64,000 nucleotides of DNA from Chrysophaeum taylorii (Eukaryota; Sar; Pelagophyceae; Pelagomonadales; Pelagomonadaceae). The DNA lies in the NCBI GenBank assembly GCA_029834535.1, contig JAQMWT010000145.1, positions 54,934 through 118,933 of the forward strand, read 5' to 3'. Below are positions 9,235 to 19,881 of the stretch, in pieces. The position numbers were made by a program, and so were the translations under genes. How positions within the stretch are numbered: position 1 is the first letter of the stretch; every line of letters begins with the position of its first letter. Under the pieces are notes generated by a model, which saw only the letters and a program-made list of their open reading frames with translations, made no database searches and was not told the origin of the DNA.

Positions 9235-9605
9235 GCTGTGGGGTAGGAGGGATGTGCCTGACGGGCGGAGATAAGTACGCGGGACCTAGTCGGGGTCATC
9301 GCCGAGTCGGAGAGATGTGCCTGACGGGCGGAGATAAGTATGCGGGACCTAGTCGGGGTCATCGCCGAGTCGGAGAGATGTGCCTGACGGGCGGAGATAA
9401 GTATGCGGGACCTAGTCGGGGTCATCGCCGAGTCGTGGGGCAGGCGAAGAGAGGACGGGCCCCGCCCGGAGGTCGTACGCATGCTGCCGCCGGACGTATG
9501 TGCGACGAAGGGTGACGTCCTGCTGGGATCGGGCGGCCTGGGTGGGGCTCCCCGGCCCGAGGCGGCGGCGATATGGGTGAGGGCGGTGAGGCACAGCGAG
9601 CCCGG
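9235..9605 (-). repeat. Fragment of the Helitron-borne nuclease-like ORF, in a host promoter gap
   Basis: This stretch closely matches, in reverse complement, the 3' end and trailer of the ORF carried by the Helitron at 30480-33823 (matching part about 32850-33110). It fills most of the 470 bp gap between two divergent host genes. No Helitron ends (TC at one side, CTTG at the other) are visible here, so it is either a decayed copy or the genomic source from which the Helitron picked up its cargo. Confidence 0.7.
9252..9440. repeat. Three tandem 63 bp repeats
   Basis: Units start at 9252, 9315 and 9378, each beginning ATGTGCCTGACGGGCGGAGA. The 63 bp period keeps the minus-strand frame open (21-residue repeat AMTPTRSRILISARQAHLSD plus one residue), which falsely extends the downstream dehydrogenase frame. 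The single-copy version of this unit is seen in all the Helitrons of the window. Confidence 0.9.
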
Positions 9606-9654
9606 GTAGAAGCGTGCCTGCCTGCCTGGCTGAGGGTAATAAGCAAAGAACGAG

Positions 9655-10911
9655 ATGTTGTTTGCGGTGGTTCTGGCCTACAGCTTGGTTTCGGGGGCCT
9701 TTAAGTGGAGCGGCTACGAGCTCCGGACGCGCGCCGAGCAACTCGCGTGGTGGGGCCGCACAATAACGCGGATCGCGGGGACAGCGCTCGTGGTGTGGGC
9801 GTCCCCGCGGCTCGAGACCGCGGCGATCGTTGTCGCGTGCGCTTTCACCTACAAGCACAACGTCGCCGGCGCCGCCCCCGACTCCGGAGCCAAGGTTGGT
9901 ACCGTGCTCGTGACGGGGGCAACCTCGGGCATCGGCCGCGCGGCTGCGGCGGAGCTCGCACGCCGCGGCGTCGACGTCGTCGTGCCCGGGCGGAACCCCT
10001 CGAAGGCTGCCGCGACGGCCGAGGCCATCGCGGCGCGTTCCATCGAATGCCCGCTCGAGCTGTCGGACCAGAAGTCTGTCCGCACCTATGCGGCCGCGCT
10101 GCGAAAAGACCTCAGGAAAAACGCCAGACCGCTCACGACCCTGGTCCTGAACGCGGGCGCGATGGTGCCCGAGAGGGAGGTGACCGAGGACGGCGCCGAG
10201 CTGACGATGGCGTCCAACCACCTCGGCCATTTCACGCTCACCAAGCTCCTCCTCCCCGAGCTCCAAGACGCGGCGAAAATTGGCTACGATTGTCGCGTCG
10301 TCGTCGTCTCCTCCAGCCTGCACCGCCTCGCGGCGCGAGAGCTCGACGGAGATGGCTCCGACCTGACGCTCCCGGGGGAGTTCTCCATGTTCGGGGCCTA
10401 CGCGCGATCGAAATTCGCCAACGTCCTGTTCGCCGAGGAGCTCGCGCGCCGCGTCGACGCCGTCGCGGTCGTCGCTCTCCATCCGGGCTTGGTGATCACG
10501 AACGTCACGCGGTCCATGCTGCTCGCCGCGCGCCTCGCGCACCTCCTCCTGCTTCCGCTCTTCTTCTTTTTCCAAAAGCTTCCGAGCCAGGGGGCGCGTA
10601 CTACCGTCCACGCCTGCCTCGCGCCAATTTCCGCCGCCCGCGGAGCCGCGTCGTACTTGGAGGATTGCCGCGTCGTCGAGGTACGCCGCCGTTTGTTTTT
10701 CGGGAGTTGGAATTTTTCTTAAGAAAGAAGGCGCGCAGGCCGCGACGGCATCCATGACCCGCGCCGCCGAGTGAGCCGTGTTGTTTTTTGTTATGCTGGT
10801 TGTTCTTCTCGCCACTCGCGTTCCCCCAGGGTCGCGCGCGAGCTGTGGGACGCGTCCGAGGCGTACGCCGCGCGAGCAGAGAAGAGGAGCGCGCCTGGGC
10901 CTTGTTGTTAA
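9655..10911 (+). CDS. Short-chain dehydrogenase/reductase, retinol-dehydrogenase-like, with one probable intron
   Basis: Exon 1 (9655-10680) has an N-terminal membrane-type segment, then the SDR core: VLVTGATSGIGRAAAAELA (TGxxxGxG cofactor loop), LVLNAGAM (NAG), SSSLHRL (catalytic Ser) and AYARSKFAN (YxxxK), followed by HPGLV. The layout matches the retinol dehydrogenase/WWOX/protochlorophyllide reductase-like branch. A hydrophobic stretch after HPGLV is probably membrane-associated. The frame after CRVVE looks intronic: GTACGC follows at 10681 and a pyrimidine-rich CCCCCAG ends at 10829. Beyond it, ARELWDASEAYAAR and a TAA at 10909-10911 give the C-terminal helix usual in this family. To keep the frame the junction would need to be one base past the AG, so the exact acceptor is unsure (see findings). 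Without splicing the frame ends at 10722. Confidence 0.75.
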
Positions 10912-10962
10912 TTTATAATTCGTTTCGAAGATGATGATGATGATGATATCAGATGCCATCGA

Positions 10963-12516
10963 TCATGCGGTTCGGAGTGAGACGACGAGGGTGACGGCGA
11001 GGTAGGCGACGAGCAAAACGACGGCGGCGCGACGCGAGAAGTGGGGTCCGGCGGACACCGTCGCCGCAGCAGAAAGGGCGGCGGGGTTGGTGGCGGATTG
11101 TGGGGAGGTGGCGAGCTTCCCAGCACCTAGAAGCATGGGCCCCAGGACCAAGGCAAAGAAGAGCGCGCCGAGGGCAAAGACGCTCCAGCGCAGCGACGCG
11201 TCCGACTCCGAGCCGAGGAGGCGGACGGGTCCGGAGCCCCTGCGGAGAGTCGCGAGGGCGAAGGGAACGCCGACCCCGAGGAGGACGGTGACGACCTGGA
11301 CTCCGAGGGCGTTGGCTACGGCGGCCTTGGCTTGGCCTTTCTTGGAAACGGTCGCGGCGACGAGCAAATCCGGGACGGCGTAGACGGCGGGGAGAAAGAC
11401 CGATGCGGCCAGGCCGAGGGGCACGCGGGCCGAGAGCGCGAGGAGGTCGGCGAGCTTGGTGAGGGCGACGAGCAAGAGCACGAACCAGACGCCGGAGACG
11501 ACGAGGGTCGGGGCGACGGCGACGCAGGTCGCGCCGAGCGCGGACCGACGGGACGAAAGCTTCTTGTGATCGGGGCGCGCGATGATGCCGGGGGACGGAG
11601 GCAAAAGGGCGTGCGAGGCGTCGCGCACGCGGGCAGCCCAGGTGTCGTCGTCGTCGACGACGTGCAATTTCGGGAGCTCGGGCGGGTGTTCGTCCGGTTC
11701 GCGGTCGAGGGGTCGCGCGCGGCAGAGTCGCGGGGGTGCGACGCAGGCCGCCACGTGGCAGCCGTAGAGTCCCAAGAGCGTGACGCTCTCGAGCCTCGAG
11801 ATCTGGCCGTCGGCAACGACGACCAGGAGCGTCGCGAACGAAAGGAGCGCGAAGCCGCCGTCGCGAAGGACGGGCCGGAGGTCGAGGTCGACGCGGTGGG
11901 GAGAGGCGAACACAACGATGGGGAGGATGAGGCCAAAGTTGACGATCCCCGATCCCAGGACAAAGTTGAGGCCGACGCCGACTTCGCCGCCGAGGGTCTC
12001 GACGGCCGAGAATAGAACTTCGAAGCCGCCCGTCGCGAGAGCCAGCACCGTCGCGCCCGCGACGTCGTCCGAAACCCTCGCCGCCGCACAGAGGGCCTTG
12101 AGGGCCGGGAGCGTGCGCTCCTCGAGCATGAGGCCCATCCAGGCCGTCAGCAGCAGGAGGAGGCCGAGCCACACGGGGCCCATCGCCCGCCAAGCCATCC
12201 AGCCGTAGAGTTCGCGCGCCGCGCGCTCGCGCTCCGCCTCGATGGCCTTCTTCTTCTCCACCCGGACGCGCCGCAAGTTCTTTAGAAGCGACTGGCTCCG
12301 GAGGTAGTGCCCGAGCCGGTACCGCGAGGCGTGGGATCTTATGTACCGCTCCGCGCTTCTCCGAAGAAACTTTTGGTATGGCGCGTCCGACGCCGCCTCG
12401 AGGGACGCGACGTCGCGGAACTCGATCCACGCATACGTCGCGAGGGCCACGCCCAGGGCGATCCCCGCGACGCGCCGCCTCCGACGGCTATCGTCGGACA
12501 GGGCCTCGTCTGTCAT
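10963..12516 (-). CDS. SLC24/NCKX-like cation/calcium exchanger
   Basis: A 517 aa membrane protein with two alpha-repeats facing each other. The first is DVAGATVLALATGGFEVLFS with the following GVGLNFVLGSGIVNFGLI. The second is PLGLAASVFLPAVYAVPDLL with KAAVANALGVQVVTVLLGV. These match the ion-binding repeats of K-dependent Na/Ca exchangers and relatives. Two clusters of about five membrane helices are separated by a hydrophilic loop rich in Asp and Pro (about residues 270-330). In the first repeat the usual Ser-Ala-Pro-Glu is replaced by GGFE, retaining the acidic residue, so ion selectivity may differ. The N-terminus has one hydrophobic segment and a basic region, possibly targeting. Confidence 0.75.
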   Translation of the reverse strand: MTDEALSDDSRRRRRVAGIALGVALATYAWIEFRDVASLEAASDAPYQKFLRRSAERYIRSHASRYRLGHYLRSQSLLKNLRRVRVEKKKAIEAERERAARELYGWMAWRAMGPVWLGLLLLLTAWMGLMLEERTLPALKALCAAARVSDDVAGATVLALATGGFEVLFSAVETLGGEVGVGLNFVLGSGIVNFGLILPIVVFASPHRVDLDLRPVLRDGGFALLSFATLLVVVADGQISRLESVTLLGLYGCHVAACVAPPRLCRARPLDREPDEHPPELPKLHVVDDDDTWAARVRDASHALLPPSPGIIARPDHKKLSSRRSALGATCVAVAPTLVVSGVWFVLLLVALTKLADLLALSARVPLGLAASVFLPAVYAVPDLLVAATVSKKGQAKAAVANALGVQVVTVLLGVGVPFALATLRRGSGPVRLLGSESDASLRWSVFALGALFFALVLGPMLLGAGKLATSPQSATNPAALSAAATVSAGPHFSRRAAVVLLVAYLAVTLVVSLRTA

Positions 12517-13055
12517 GAGCTCTCCTCATTTCAAGGGTCGCACTGGCAGCCAACCGTTATTCTGCAACGGGACTATAAATAAGGACTCTCTCGTGTCCAT
12601 CATCATGGAGTGACCAGTCCGGGGCATGATGATGAGACAGACGGTGGAGTATGTGGCGGTACCAACTTATTAGAAAACCGAGGCCAAGGCGGCTTGAAGA
12701 ATAACAATAAGCTCGCCGCCGCATTTACCTACCTACCTACCTACCGCGAGGTTGGTTTTTGGGGATCGCCAACAGCGGCTAAGCTGCGGCGCCCTCACCG
12801 CCCTCAGCCACGCGTGTGTCGAGCTCGTCGCCTCCTGGACCTCAGGCCGCCCTGGGCCTCAGGCAGCCCTGGGCCTCAGGCCGCCCGCGCCCAGCAGGAT
12901 GTCACGCCTCGTCGCACATACGTCCGGGCCCCTCTTCAGGAAACATCATCCCAAACCTCATCAGAGGACCGACCACCTTGAAATTAGAACCGTTATTCTT
13001 CATTCATATGCGGAGCCTTGAGCCTCGGCGGCGGCGGCGGCGTATAGAAGAGGAT
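12517..13055. other. Intergenic region with repeat debris
   Basis: No gene. It includes a CTAC microsatellite around 12727-12743 and three near-repeats of TGGGCCTCAGGC around 12837-12885. A diverged copy of the Helitron cargo ORF end is listed separately. A promoter for the gene at 13056 would lie here. Confidence 0.6.
12761..12930 (+). repeat. Diverged fragment of the Helitron-borne ORF 3' end
   Basis: GGGGATCGCCAACAGCGG and later CAGCAGGATGTCACGCCTCG with CACATACGTCCGG follow in the same order as in the Helitron cargo at 32848-32978 (GGGGATCGCCAACGC..., CAGCAGGACGTCACCCTTCG..., CACATACGTCCGG). The middle has expanded into short repeats. It is older than the copy at 9235-9605. Confidence 0.6.
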
Positions 13056-13784
13056 ATGACCGCCTCGGCGCCGCCGCCGCCGCGCCGCAAGTTCCAGGGC
13101 TCGTACCGAGAGGACGACGAGGGTCCGCGGAAAAAGCACCAGTGCCCCGACCCGCGCAAGGCGTACCGGGGGTCGAGGTGGGCTGCGCACGAGGCGAAGG
13201 ACGCGGCCGCGGCGGCGGTCGGGGCCGTGGACGCGGAGGTCGCGGCTGCGACGCGGGACCTCGTCAAGGCGCGCACCGACGAGAACGCCGCGGCGACGGA
13301 CCGCGCGATCGCGGCCGTCGCGACGTTCGGACGCCTCGCGCGCGACGCTCTCGAAAAAGTCGATTTCGGGAGGGAGCCCGTCGAGATCGACGACGACGAG
13401 ACGAGGCGCCTCGCGCGCCTCGACCGCCTTCAAGCCGACGCCGAGGCAAACGCCCTCGCGGACCTCGACGCCCTCGAAGCCTGCGAGGAGGCCTGGCGGC
13501 GACTACGGACGCCGACCCCCCGGTGTCGGGATGATGATGATGAAATGGCCGCGCACCGCCACGAGGAGATGATGGTCGTCGCACGGGAGGAGGCCCGGGC
13601 CGCGCTCGACGAGAAGCTGGTGTCGGTCGCGCGGCTCGCCGCATCGGCGCGGAGGCTCGACGCGGTTGCCGTCGAGGCCGCCGCCGCCCAGCGCCACCTC
13701 TATCAGGCCTACGAGGCCGCCACATTCTCGCACCCCCCCGATCACGCGCGGCGCCTCGTTCGAGCGCTCTCGCAACTTAGCTAA
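13056..13784 (+). CDS. Hypothetical coiled-coil protein
   Basis: A 242 aa protein rich in Ala, Arg, Glu and Asp, predicted mostly helical (for example AADRAIAAVATFGRL-like segments and ARAALDEKLVSVARLAASA). After a basic N-terminus, PPPPRRKFQGSYREDDEGP, nothing matches a family I know. I chose the ATG at 13056; the frame is open upstream to 12816, but that part is repeat debris. GC-rich codon use and the long frame support a real gene. It is the last host gene before the transposon island. Confidence 0.5.
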   Translation: MTASAPPPPRRKFQGSYREDDEGPRKKHQCPDPRKAYRGSRWAAHEAKDAAAAAVGAVDAEVAAATRDLVKARTDENAAATDRAIAAVATFGRLARDALEKVDFGREPVEIDDDETRRLARLDRLQADAEANALADLDALEACEEAWRRLRTPTPRCRDDDDEMAAHRHEEMMVVAREEARAALDEKLVSVARLAASARRLDAVAVEAAAAQRHLYQAYEAATFSHPPDHARRLVRALSQLS

Positions 13785-14119
13785 CTAGATGCTGTGCATT
13801 GGGGTGTAGGCTTTAATCCGAGCGCTGTTGCGGGCGGACGACTCGGGTAGAAAGAGGATTGAGGGCAAGTTAGTGGTCTGTCGCGGTTTTGAGAGAGGGT
13901 GTGCCAGATCTTCGTTACTCTATGTGGAATTCGCGGAGACGCCGGCCGTATGTGAAAGGCGCGCCAGGAGGGGGGGGTGGCATCGCATCTTCCGTGGGAG
14001 GCGGCGGCAGCATGGTCTGCCCAGCGGAGTTGTCGTCGGCGAGAGATGTAGGTGTCGATAGTCACCAGGCCACGGCGCTGAAGGAGGGATTAAGACTTAG
14101 TGTTTCCACGACGTGTACC
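13785..14119. other. Left host flank of the transposon island
   Basis: 335 bp without a recognisable gene between the coiled-coil gene and the end of element A. The last five bases, GTACC (14115-14119), are the left copy of the probable target duplication. Confidence 0.6.
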
Positions 14120-14527
14120 TGGAGAGATTTGACCCTCTCCGGGTACATGGTAGAGACTGCGTGCAGTCTTAGGCGTGTGCAGACCATTCCGCTTGTCACA
14201 TGCTACTACACAAGGTAGGGATTTAGGTCCTAACTCCTTAAGGACATTAGGTCTCATAGAAGCGCTCACACTGGCAATGAGGGATGAAGCCTCCATTAAT
14301 TAAACAGACAACCCCATACCTGGCGGTGCGCACCTGGAGGTCTACTCCTTGTTGGAAGTGAACTGCAGATCTAATTCTTCATAATCTAAGAGTAATAATG
14401 GCGGGAGGGTAAGGAAGGAAAGAGGGAAATCCGTATTGTGGAGAGAAAACCCTCTAGTGGAGGGAGATAGGTGTGAAAGGAGTGAGGTGTTCCAGTTGTC
14501 GTACACGTAATAGTGTAGCTCTCTGGA
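14120..14527 (-). repeat. 3' LTR of element A
   Basis: On the minus strand the LTR starts TCCAGAGAGCTACACTATTA and ends AAATCTCTCCA; the outer bases form a short inverted repeat (AGAGA/TCTCT). It is 408 bp and homologous to the other LTRs in the window. A GAGGGGG polypurine tract sits immediately before it (14528-14534, read on the minus strand). Confidence 0.85.
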
Positions 14528-14664
14528 CCCCCTCAACGTGTGAAATAATTGTTTGTGCATTTCAGACGCTCTTGAGGGCGGAGCTTGTGTATGATACATG
14601 AGAGCAGCGAACAAATTAAATAAACAACAATAAAACAGAGGAAGAGATAACATAACAATTTAGT

Positions 14665-16886
14665 TTAGGAAGATGAGGTTGGGCGAGTTGTAACATTGCG
14701 TAAAGAAGCGGCATCCACAACACCAGATGTGTGGTCCAACTCATCATCACTATTATCTTCCAGTTCCTTTAACTCTGGAAAGGAAGAATCATGATCCTCG
14801 GGTTGGTCGTTAGCAGTATTGTTCGTAGTGGTAGCATCACTGAAGGCGACCAGGGGTGCCATGACAGAAGATAGAAAGGACATAGCTGCGTCCGGTGTTA
14901 AAGTATGCAAGTCTGCTGCAGGGATAACATGATCCTGTGCATCAGACATAGCGGTATGTAAGTTATGAGCTGTATCGTCAATTAGAGTTTGCTGTGCCTC
15001 GTCATAAGTATTTGGAGGAAACTGTCCAATAGACGAAATGAGCGATCGCGAGATTATGTGAACTAAGACAGCAAGGGTAGGCATCATAGTATCTTGGTGC
15101 ATTTGGTAGCTTGACAGTATATTATCCAAGAGCGCGACATGCTTGATATTTTCGGTTACTTGAGCGTTTAGTGTGGCATAAGCTTCTTGTAGCTGAGTTA
15201 AGTTCTTTAAGGCAGTAGATAGTTGTTGATCTCGTTCCATCAATTGCTGCTCACTTTTAGTAATACGTGAGGATAGAGATTGAATTTCTCCTTTTAACTG
15301 GCGGTAGATAGTTGTTGATCTCGCTCCATCAATTGCTGCTCACTTTTAGTAATACGTGAGAATAGAGATTGAATTTCTCCTTTTAACTGGCGGTAGATAG
15401 TTGTTGATCTCGCTCCATCAATTGCTGCTCACTTTTAGTAATACGTGAGAATAGAGATTGAATTTCTCCTTTTAACTGGCGTAAAGATTCAACCACATTG
15501 TCGTTAGGTTCGTCTGGCGTGGGTTCAGCAGATGCAGTTTCGACTGGTGCAGGTTTTTCACCTTCAGACAATTTAGTATCTGAAAATGCGTCTATTATGG
15601 CAGAGGGATAGCCAACCTGGACTAGCACGTTTTTGAAAGCGGACTGATGCTCGGGTGAAAGTTGAAGAAAGTAATCTAACATTGGCGGCGGTACCATCTC
15701 GTGAGAAGTGTCATTAAGCTGGTGAAAGACATCATTAACGAAACTTTCAATGAGCACATTAAGTAGCTCGTCAGGATTGGTCACGACACAGACTTTATCT
15801 TCAACAGACTGTAGTAATGACCAAGCCGCTACAAGAATCTCGAAATTGACGTTCGAGATAAGGCAGTTGTAGCAAGAGGGGTGCGTTGTCGTTAGGATTT
15901 ACAATAACTGTAGAAGCAGTCAGATTATGGGTTGCCATACATTTCATGAGCGCCTCTTTAAGCAGCTTGTTGATTGCAATCGACTTCCCAAAGCGGAGAA
16001 TGATAGCTCTAATATGTGCAGCTGGATCATTATAGCAAGAAAGATGAAACGACTGGCGACTGTTCCTAATTAACGCTGTCCCGTGCTGCGACAGGTTACA
16101 CACGACACAGATCAAGATGAAAAATGGACGCGGTACGTCAAAACAATGCGAAGCATGTTGATCTGACGCAAGGTGGTCCTCGATGATTTTAGTGATTTTG
16201 TCCGTTTTAAGCTCATCTTCGGTGCAAATGGCGAGTACAAGGGGCGTACCCGGCGCATCGGTTTTATTAAAGCATTTCGTACACACTACGTGTACTTTGA
16301 CAACGCCTTTAATGGGTGGGTATCGATGTAATCGAATACCCTCGTTTGTCGGTATGTTAGGAGCGCTACGGATGCGCTTCGCCTTTAGACACAATAGTGA
16401 GCTTAAGAATTGGAGGTTGTCAACACAGTTATTTTGTTGTGCCCCCGTACGCAGTTGTTGGATGGATTGATGCCAACATTGAGGATCCCTAGGTGACGGT
16501 AGCAAAAAATTCGGTGGCTGGGTGCCAAGCGAAAGGAAGTTCCCAGACATCATCGCCATAGCATCGAATTTACAATGCGAAAGAACGTTCCCAGACATCA
16601 TCGCCATAGCATCGAATTTACAATGCTTCAGAAAAAAGTACTCTGTGTTTGCAACATGCGATTTAGATTGATGTTGAGCTGTATGTGATTTAGGAGTTAC
16701 TGGCGAGGACTTATTTCTTTGCGCAACAGAACGATACGTTTGATGCTTCCGATTAGGAGAACTGGTTGGAGCAACGCCTGGATTTAGTGCATTAAACGGA
16801 GAAGATAATGATGAAATGTCACCACGTCCACGGTTCAGTACAGAGTAACGTCGGCTCGCAGCATCCTTGTTCTTGGCAGGGTTCAT
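14665..16886 (-). pseudogene. Element A accessory 3' ORF (about 670 aa), broken
   Basis: Two blocks lie between RNase H and the 3' LTR. The first (15801-16886) begins MNPAKNKDAASRRYSVLNRG, contains LNPGVAPTSSPNRKHQTY and has Cys/His pairs (VHVVCTKCFNKT, LICVVCNLSQHG) that could bind zinc. The second (14665-15784) is acidic and helical with a coiled-coil segment (SEQQLMERDQQLSTALKNL). In A the two blocks read in the same frame across the join (VEDKVCVVTNPDELLNVL), so they were one protein. A frameshift just upstream, and the 89 bp triplication at 15212-15478, break it here. No homology is recognised. The position after RNase H resembles that of env-like or movement-like extra ORFs in other LTR elements, but no transmembrane segment is obvious. 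Confidence 0.65.
15212..15478. repeat. 89 bp tandem triplication in the accessory ORF
   Basis: Units start at 15212, 15301 and 15390. The unit is not a multiple of three, so each extra copy shifts the frame. Element C has a single unit at the equivalent place, so this expansion is private to A. Confidence 0.9.
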
Positions 16887-17026
16887 TTTGTAGGGGCCCT
16901 CACATTGCGTATTTCACTTCACAGGCGAGCCACGATGCCGTTTTATATGAGGGTTAGTTTAACGTCATTCGGACATAGTGAGGGGTAAGGATTAAGCATC
17001 TTGCTGAGCTATGGGCTGTTGTAAAC

Positions 17027-19881
17027 CTAGTAACGTGCGGAATCTAGTGAAAAGCGGAGCACCAAAGGGTCTAGTGAATCCATCAGCGACATTCTGAGTG
17101 CCGGAAACATGATGTAAGCGAATGCGTTTAGATGTACGTAATCGCGAATACGAAACCAGCGTGTGCTAATAGCTTTGGCCTTAGTCGCACTGCCAGGATT
17201 ATTTGATAGGCGGATCGCAGAAGCAGAATCCCCAAGTATAGGGCTGTTACGTATGAACGACATGTCCGATGGGAGAGGGTTGTCATGAGCATCATAATCT
17301 AATAACAAATCTTTCCCTGGAGGTTGGCGAAGATAGTATTGTGGGTTTATAGCGAATGCCATTTCCGTTAACAATTTGCGTAACCAGACCACATCATCAG
17401 CACACATATTAAGGGCGATGAGTTCACTCTCATGCGTAGAAGTAGCTGTGATAGGCTGTAGTTTGGACTTCCAGGTGATGAGAGAACCGAACAAAAAGAT
17501 GGCATAGCCAGTTGTAGATTTGCGGTCTTGTTCATAAGAGGGTGCGTTATCAGCATCGACGAACGCGACCAGTGGATCAAAGTTACCTGAATTTACTTGT
17601 TCTTTAGTGTAATCCAACATGGTTGCCATATCAGTACGATTGCCGATGAGAAGTCTAAGGTGGTCCATTAGAGCGGAAGAGCCAGAGTAGTACCATAGTC
17701 GAAGATTACGATTTTCGGGCTTGCGCAAATAGCGAAGAGTTCCTGTTAATACTTGAACATGCAGAAATGCTGGATTATGCATTCCTCGGGAACAACGACT
17801 AAGGCTTTGTGATAAATCAGGGCGACAGGCCAACTGTACAAAAGTGAGCTTGCCAAGTAAGGTTGAAAAGGTGTGTAGGATGAACTTGTCCATATCAGAA
17901 GATGGCTCTCCAGTTTTATAAGTGGTTGATGGTGACATAGGTGTGGAGGTAGGACGTAGCTGCATTAGAATAGGATACTCTTCAAACAATGCATCAATTT
18001 TAGCTTGACAGTCAAGTGAGATGGAACCATCGGTAGTACGCGTTATGCGCATACCTAAAAGAGTATGAACTTCTTCAAAGGTTTCGACTGAATATTCCTT
18101 TTTCATGGCTTGCTGGAATTCACGACGTAGAGTTTCCGAGGTGCAAGTGATAACAACATCATCCACTGATAGCGTGCGAAGTAAAAACGTAGCGTCAGCT
18201 TGGACTTTAGCATAGATGCATGTATCTGTTCGAAAGCGTGTATAGCCTAATGAGTCAAAGAAACCATTTGTGGTTTGATTCCAAAGGGCAGGACTCTGTC
18301 GTAATCCATAAAGAGATTTAAGTAGTTTTGGGAGACGTCGTCCTTGATATTTTGCATCTTCAGGATCGAGTAGGTGAATACCTTGTGGCAGTTTGACATA
18401 GACATGAGAATCTATGGGAGCTTGAACAAAAGCGTTAGGTACATCGACGTGGTAGACGGGAAGTCGTAGGTGAGCTGCAAGCGCCAGAACACAACGGATG
18501 CCTGTAAGCTGCGCCATAGGACTAAATGTGTTAAAAAAGTCAGTGCCCGTAGAAGCTAAGAATCCTCGTAGGACCAATCGTGCTTTATGTTTGATGTATT
18601 CACCGGCAGCATTGTTTTTATACGTAATCCCAGTCGGGTATCAATAGGCTTGGAGTTGACCATGGGCAACGCGAGTTTAAAGCAGCCAAACTTAACAATG
18701 TCAAAAATCTCCTTGGAAATAGCGGAGATATATGCTTTACGATCAGCGTCTGAGAGAACTTTGAGGCAGGTCAACTCATATTCATCAATCTTGATATCTT
18801 TGGCTTGAATTTTACATACGTCCGGACCAACAGTGCTGGGATCTTGAGCATTGGTAAGATGGGTGATTGCGTAAGAAGCGACCTTATCGTGGGTGTGAGC
18901 GTAAGCTGGACCTTCGACAAGTTGAACGACTAGTAGAGGGTCATCTCCAAAGTGGGCCTCAATGTAATGAGACTGCACGGTGATGTAGTCTTCGATGGCG
19001 GAGAGGTGAGGCTCGGAAGTCCCATAAGAAGCATCATTATGATCCAAGATAGAATGGGGTGTTAGCAAAGCATAAGCATATTGAGCGGGAGGAACTCGAA
19101 AAGCTTGCGAGTCTTCAGAAATGAGATGAACGAGAGCACGAGGAAGGTGAAAGTCTGCAAGGCTGAAGTCGTCGAAGAGATGAACAGGAGTGGCATCCGT
19201 CGATGGATGGCTAAGGCTCCTATGACACATAGCGGAAGAAGATTGGGAAAGCGCTTGGTGAACATGATGATGAAGGGATGGTGTAAATTCCCCTTCTAGA
19301 GGTATAGCCGTCCAGTGGATGCCATAAGCAACATGAAGGGAGTGGAGGGTGGGGTCGCGGAAAGTGATATACTGCTTGGAGAGGTCATACTTGAAGTCAG
19401 CAAGCGTACCACCAGCTTGTTTATAAGCGGCAACAGCTGGCGAAGCAATACGAGTAAGAACAGCCTTGAGATTAGTCTTGCGACGAGGCTGAGGTTGATG
19501 AGGACCACGGGTGAGACGAAGGACATCCTGGGAATAGAGAGACCGATAAGACGGTACAAGGGGTAAAGTGTGACAAGACACTTCAGATGCTGGAGGTGTG
19601 GTGACAGAAGCAGCGGGTGCAGAAGCAGCTGGAGCACATGCGGGAACGGGAGTAGGAGCATGGAAGAGAAGAAGGAGTCCCCCTCTCGTGTTCAATGTCG
19701 GTGGACAGAGCATTCCCCCTCTGCGCCGCATCATTGGGGGTGCTGTGAACAGAGAAGGGGATGTCGGGTGAAGGTGCGGGTGGGGGATGTTGTTCATAAT
19801 CAGGAGGAGATTGAGAAATAAGATGAGGAAAGGTAAGTTTAGAAGAAACACGGACTTGGCCGTTCTCAGGATTAAGGACAA
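17027..19881 (-). pseudogene. Element A reverse transcriptase and RNase H
   Basis: Two overlapping frames (18556-19881 and 17027-18577) together give a Ty1/copia RT followed by RNase H. Recognisable are KARLVLRGF-like start of the RT core, FNTFSPMAQLTGIRCVLALAA, VYHVDVPNAFVQAPIDS (catalytic Asp A) and LSVDDVVITCTSETL (catalytic pair). RNase H shows VAFVDADNAPSYEQDRKSTT and TATSTHESELIALNMCADDV. The usual Tyr-Val-Asp-Asp box reads Ser-Val-Asp-Asp in all three elements. A frameshift lies near 18560-18600. Confidence 0.85.

Noticed and set aside
9186-9482. N-terminal extension of the type II dehydrogenase frame
   Set aside because: The extra 99 codons are three 63 bp repeats plus Helitron-cargo sequence. 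The downstream Met gives a targeting-peptide-like start.
9412-10959. 515-codon minus-strand frame over the short-chain dehydrogenase
   Set aside because: Antisense shadow of a clear SDR gene.
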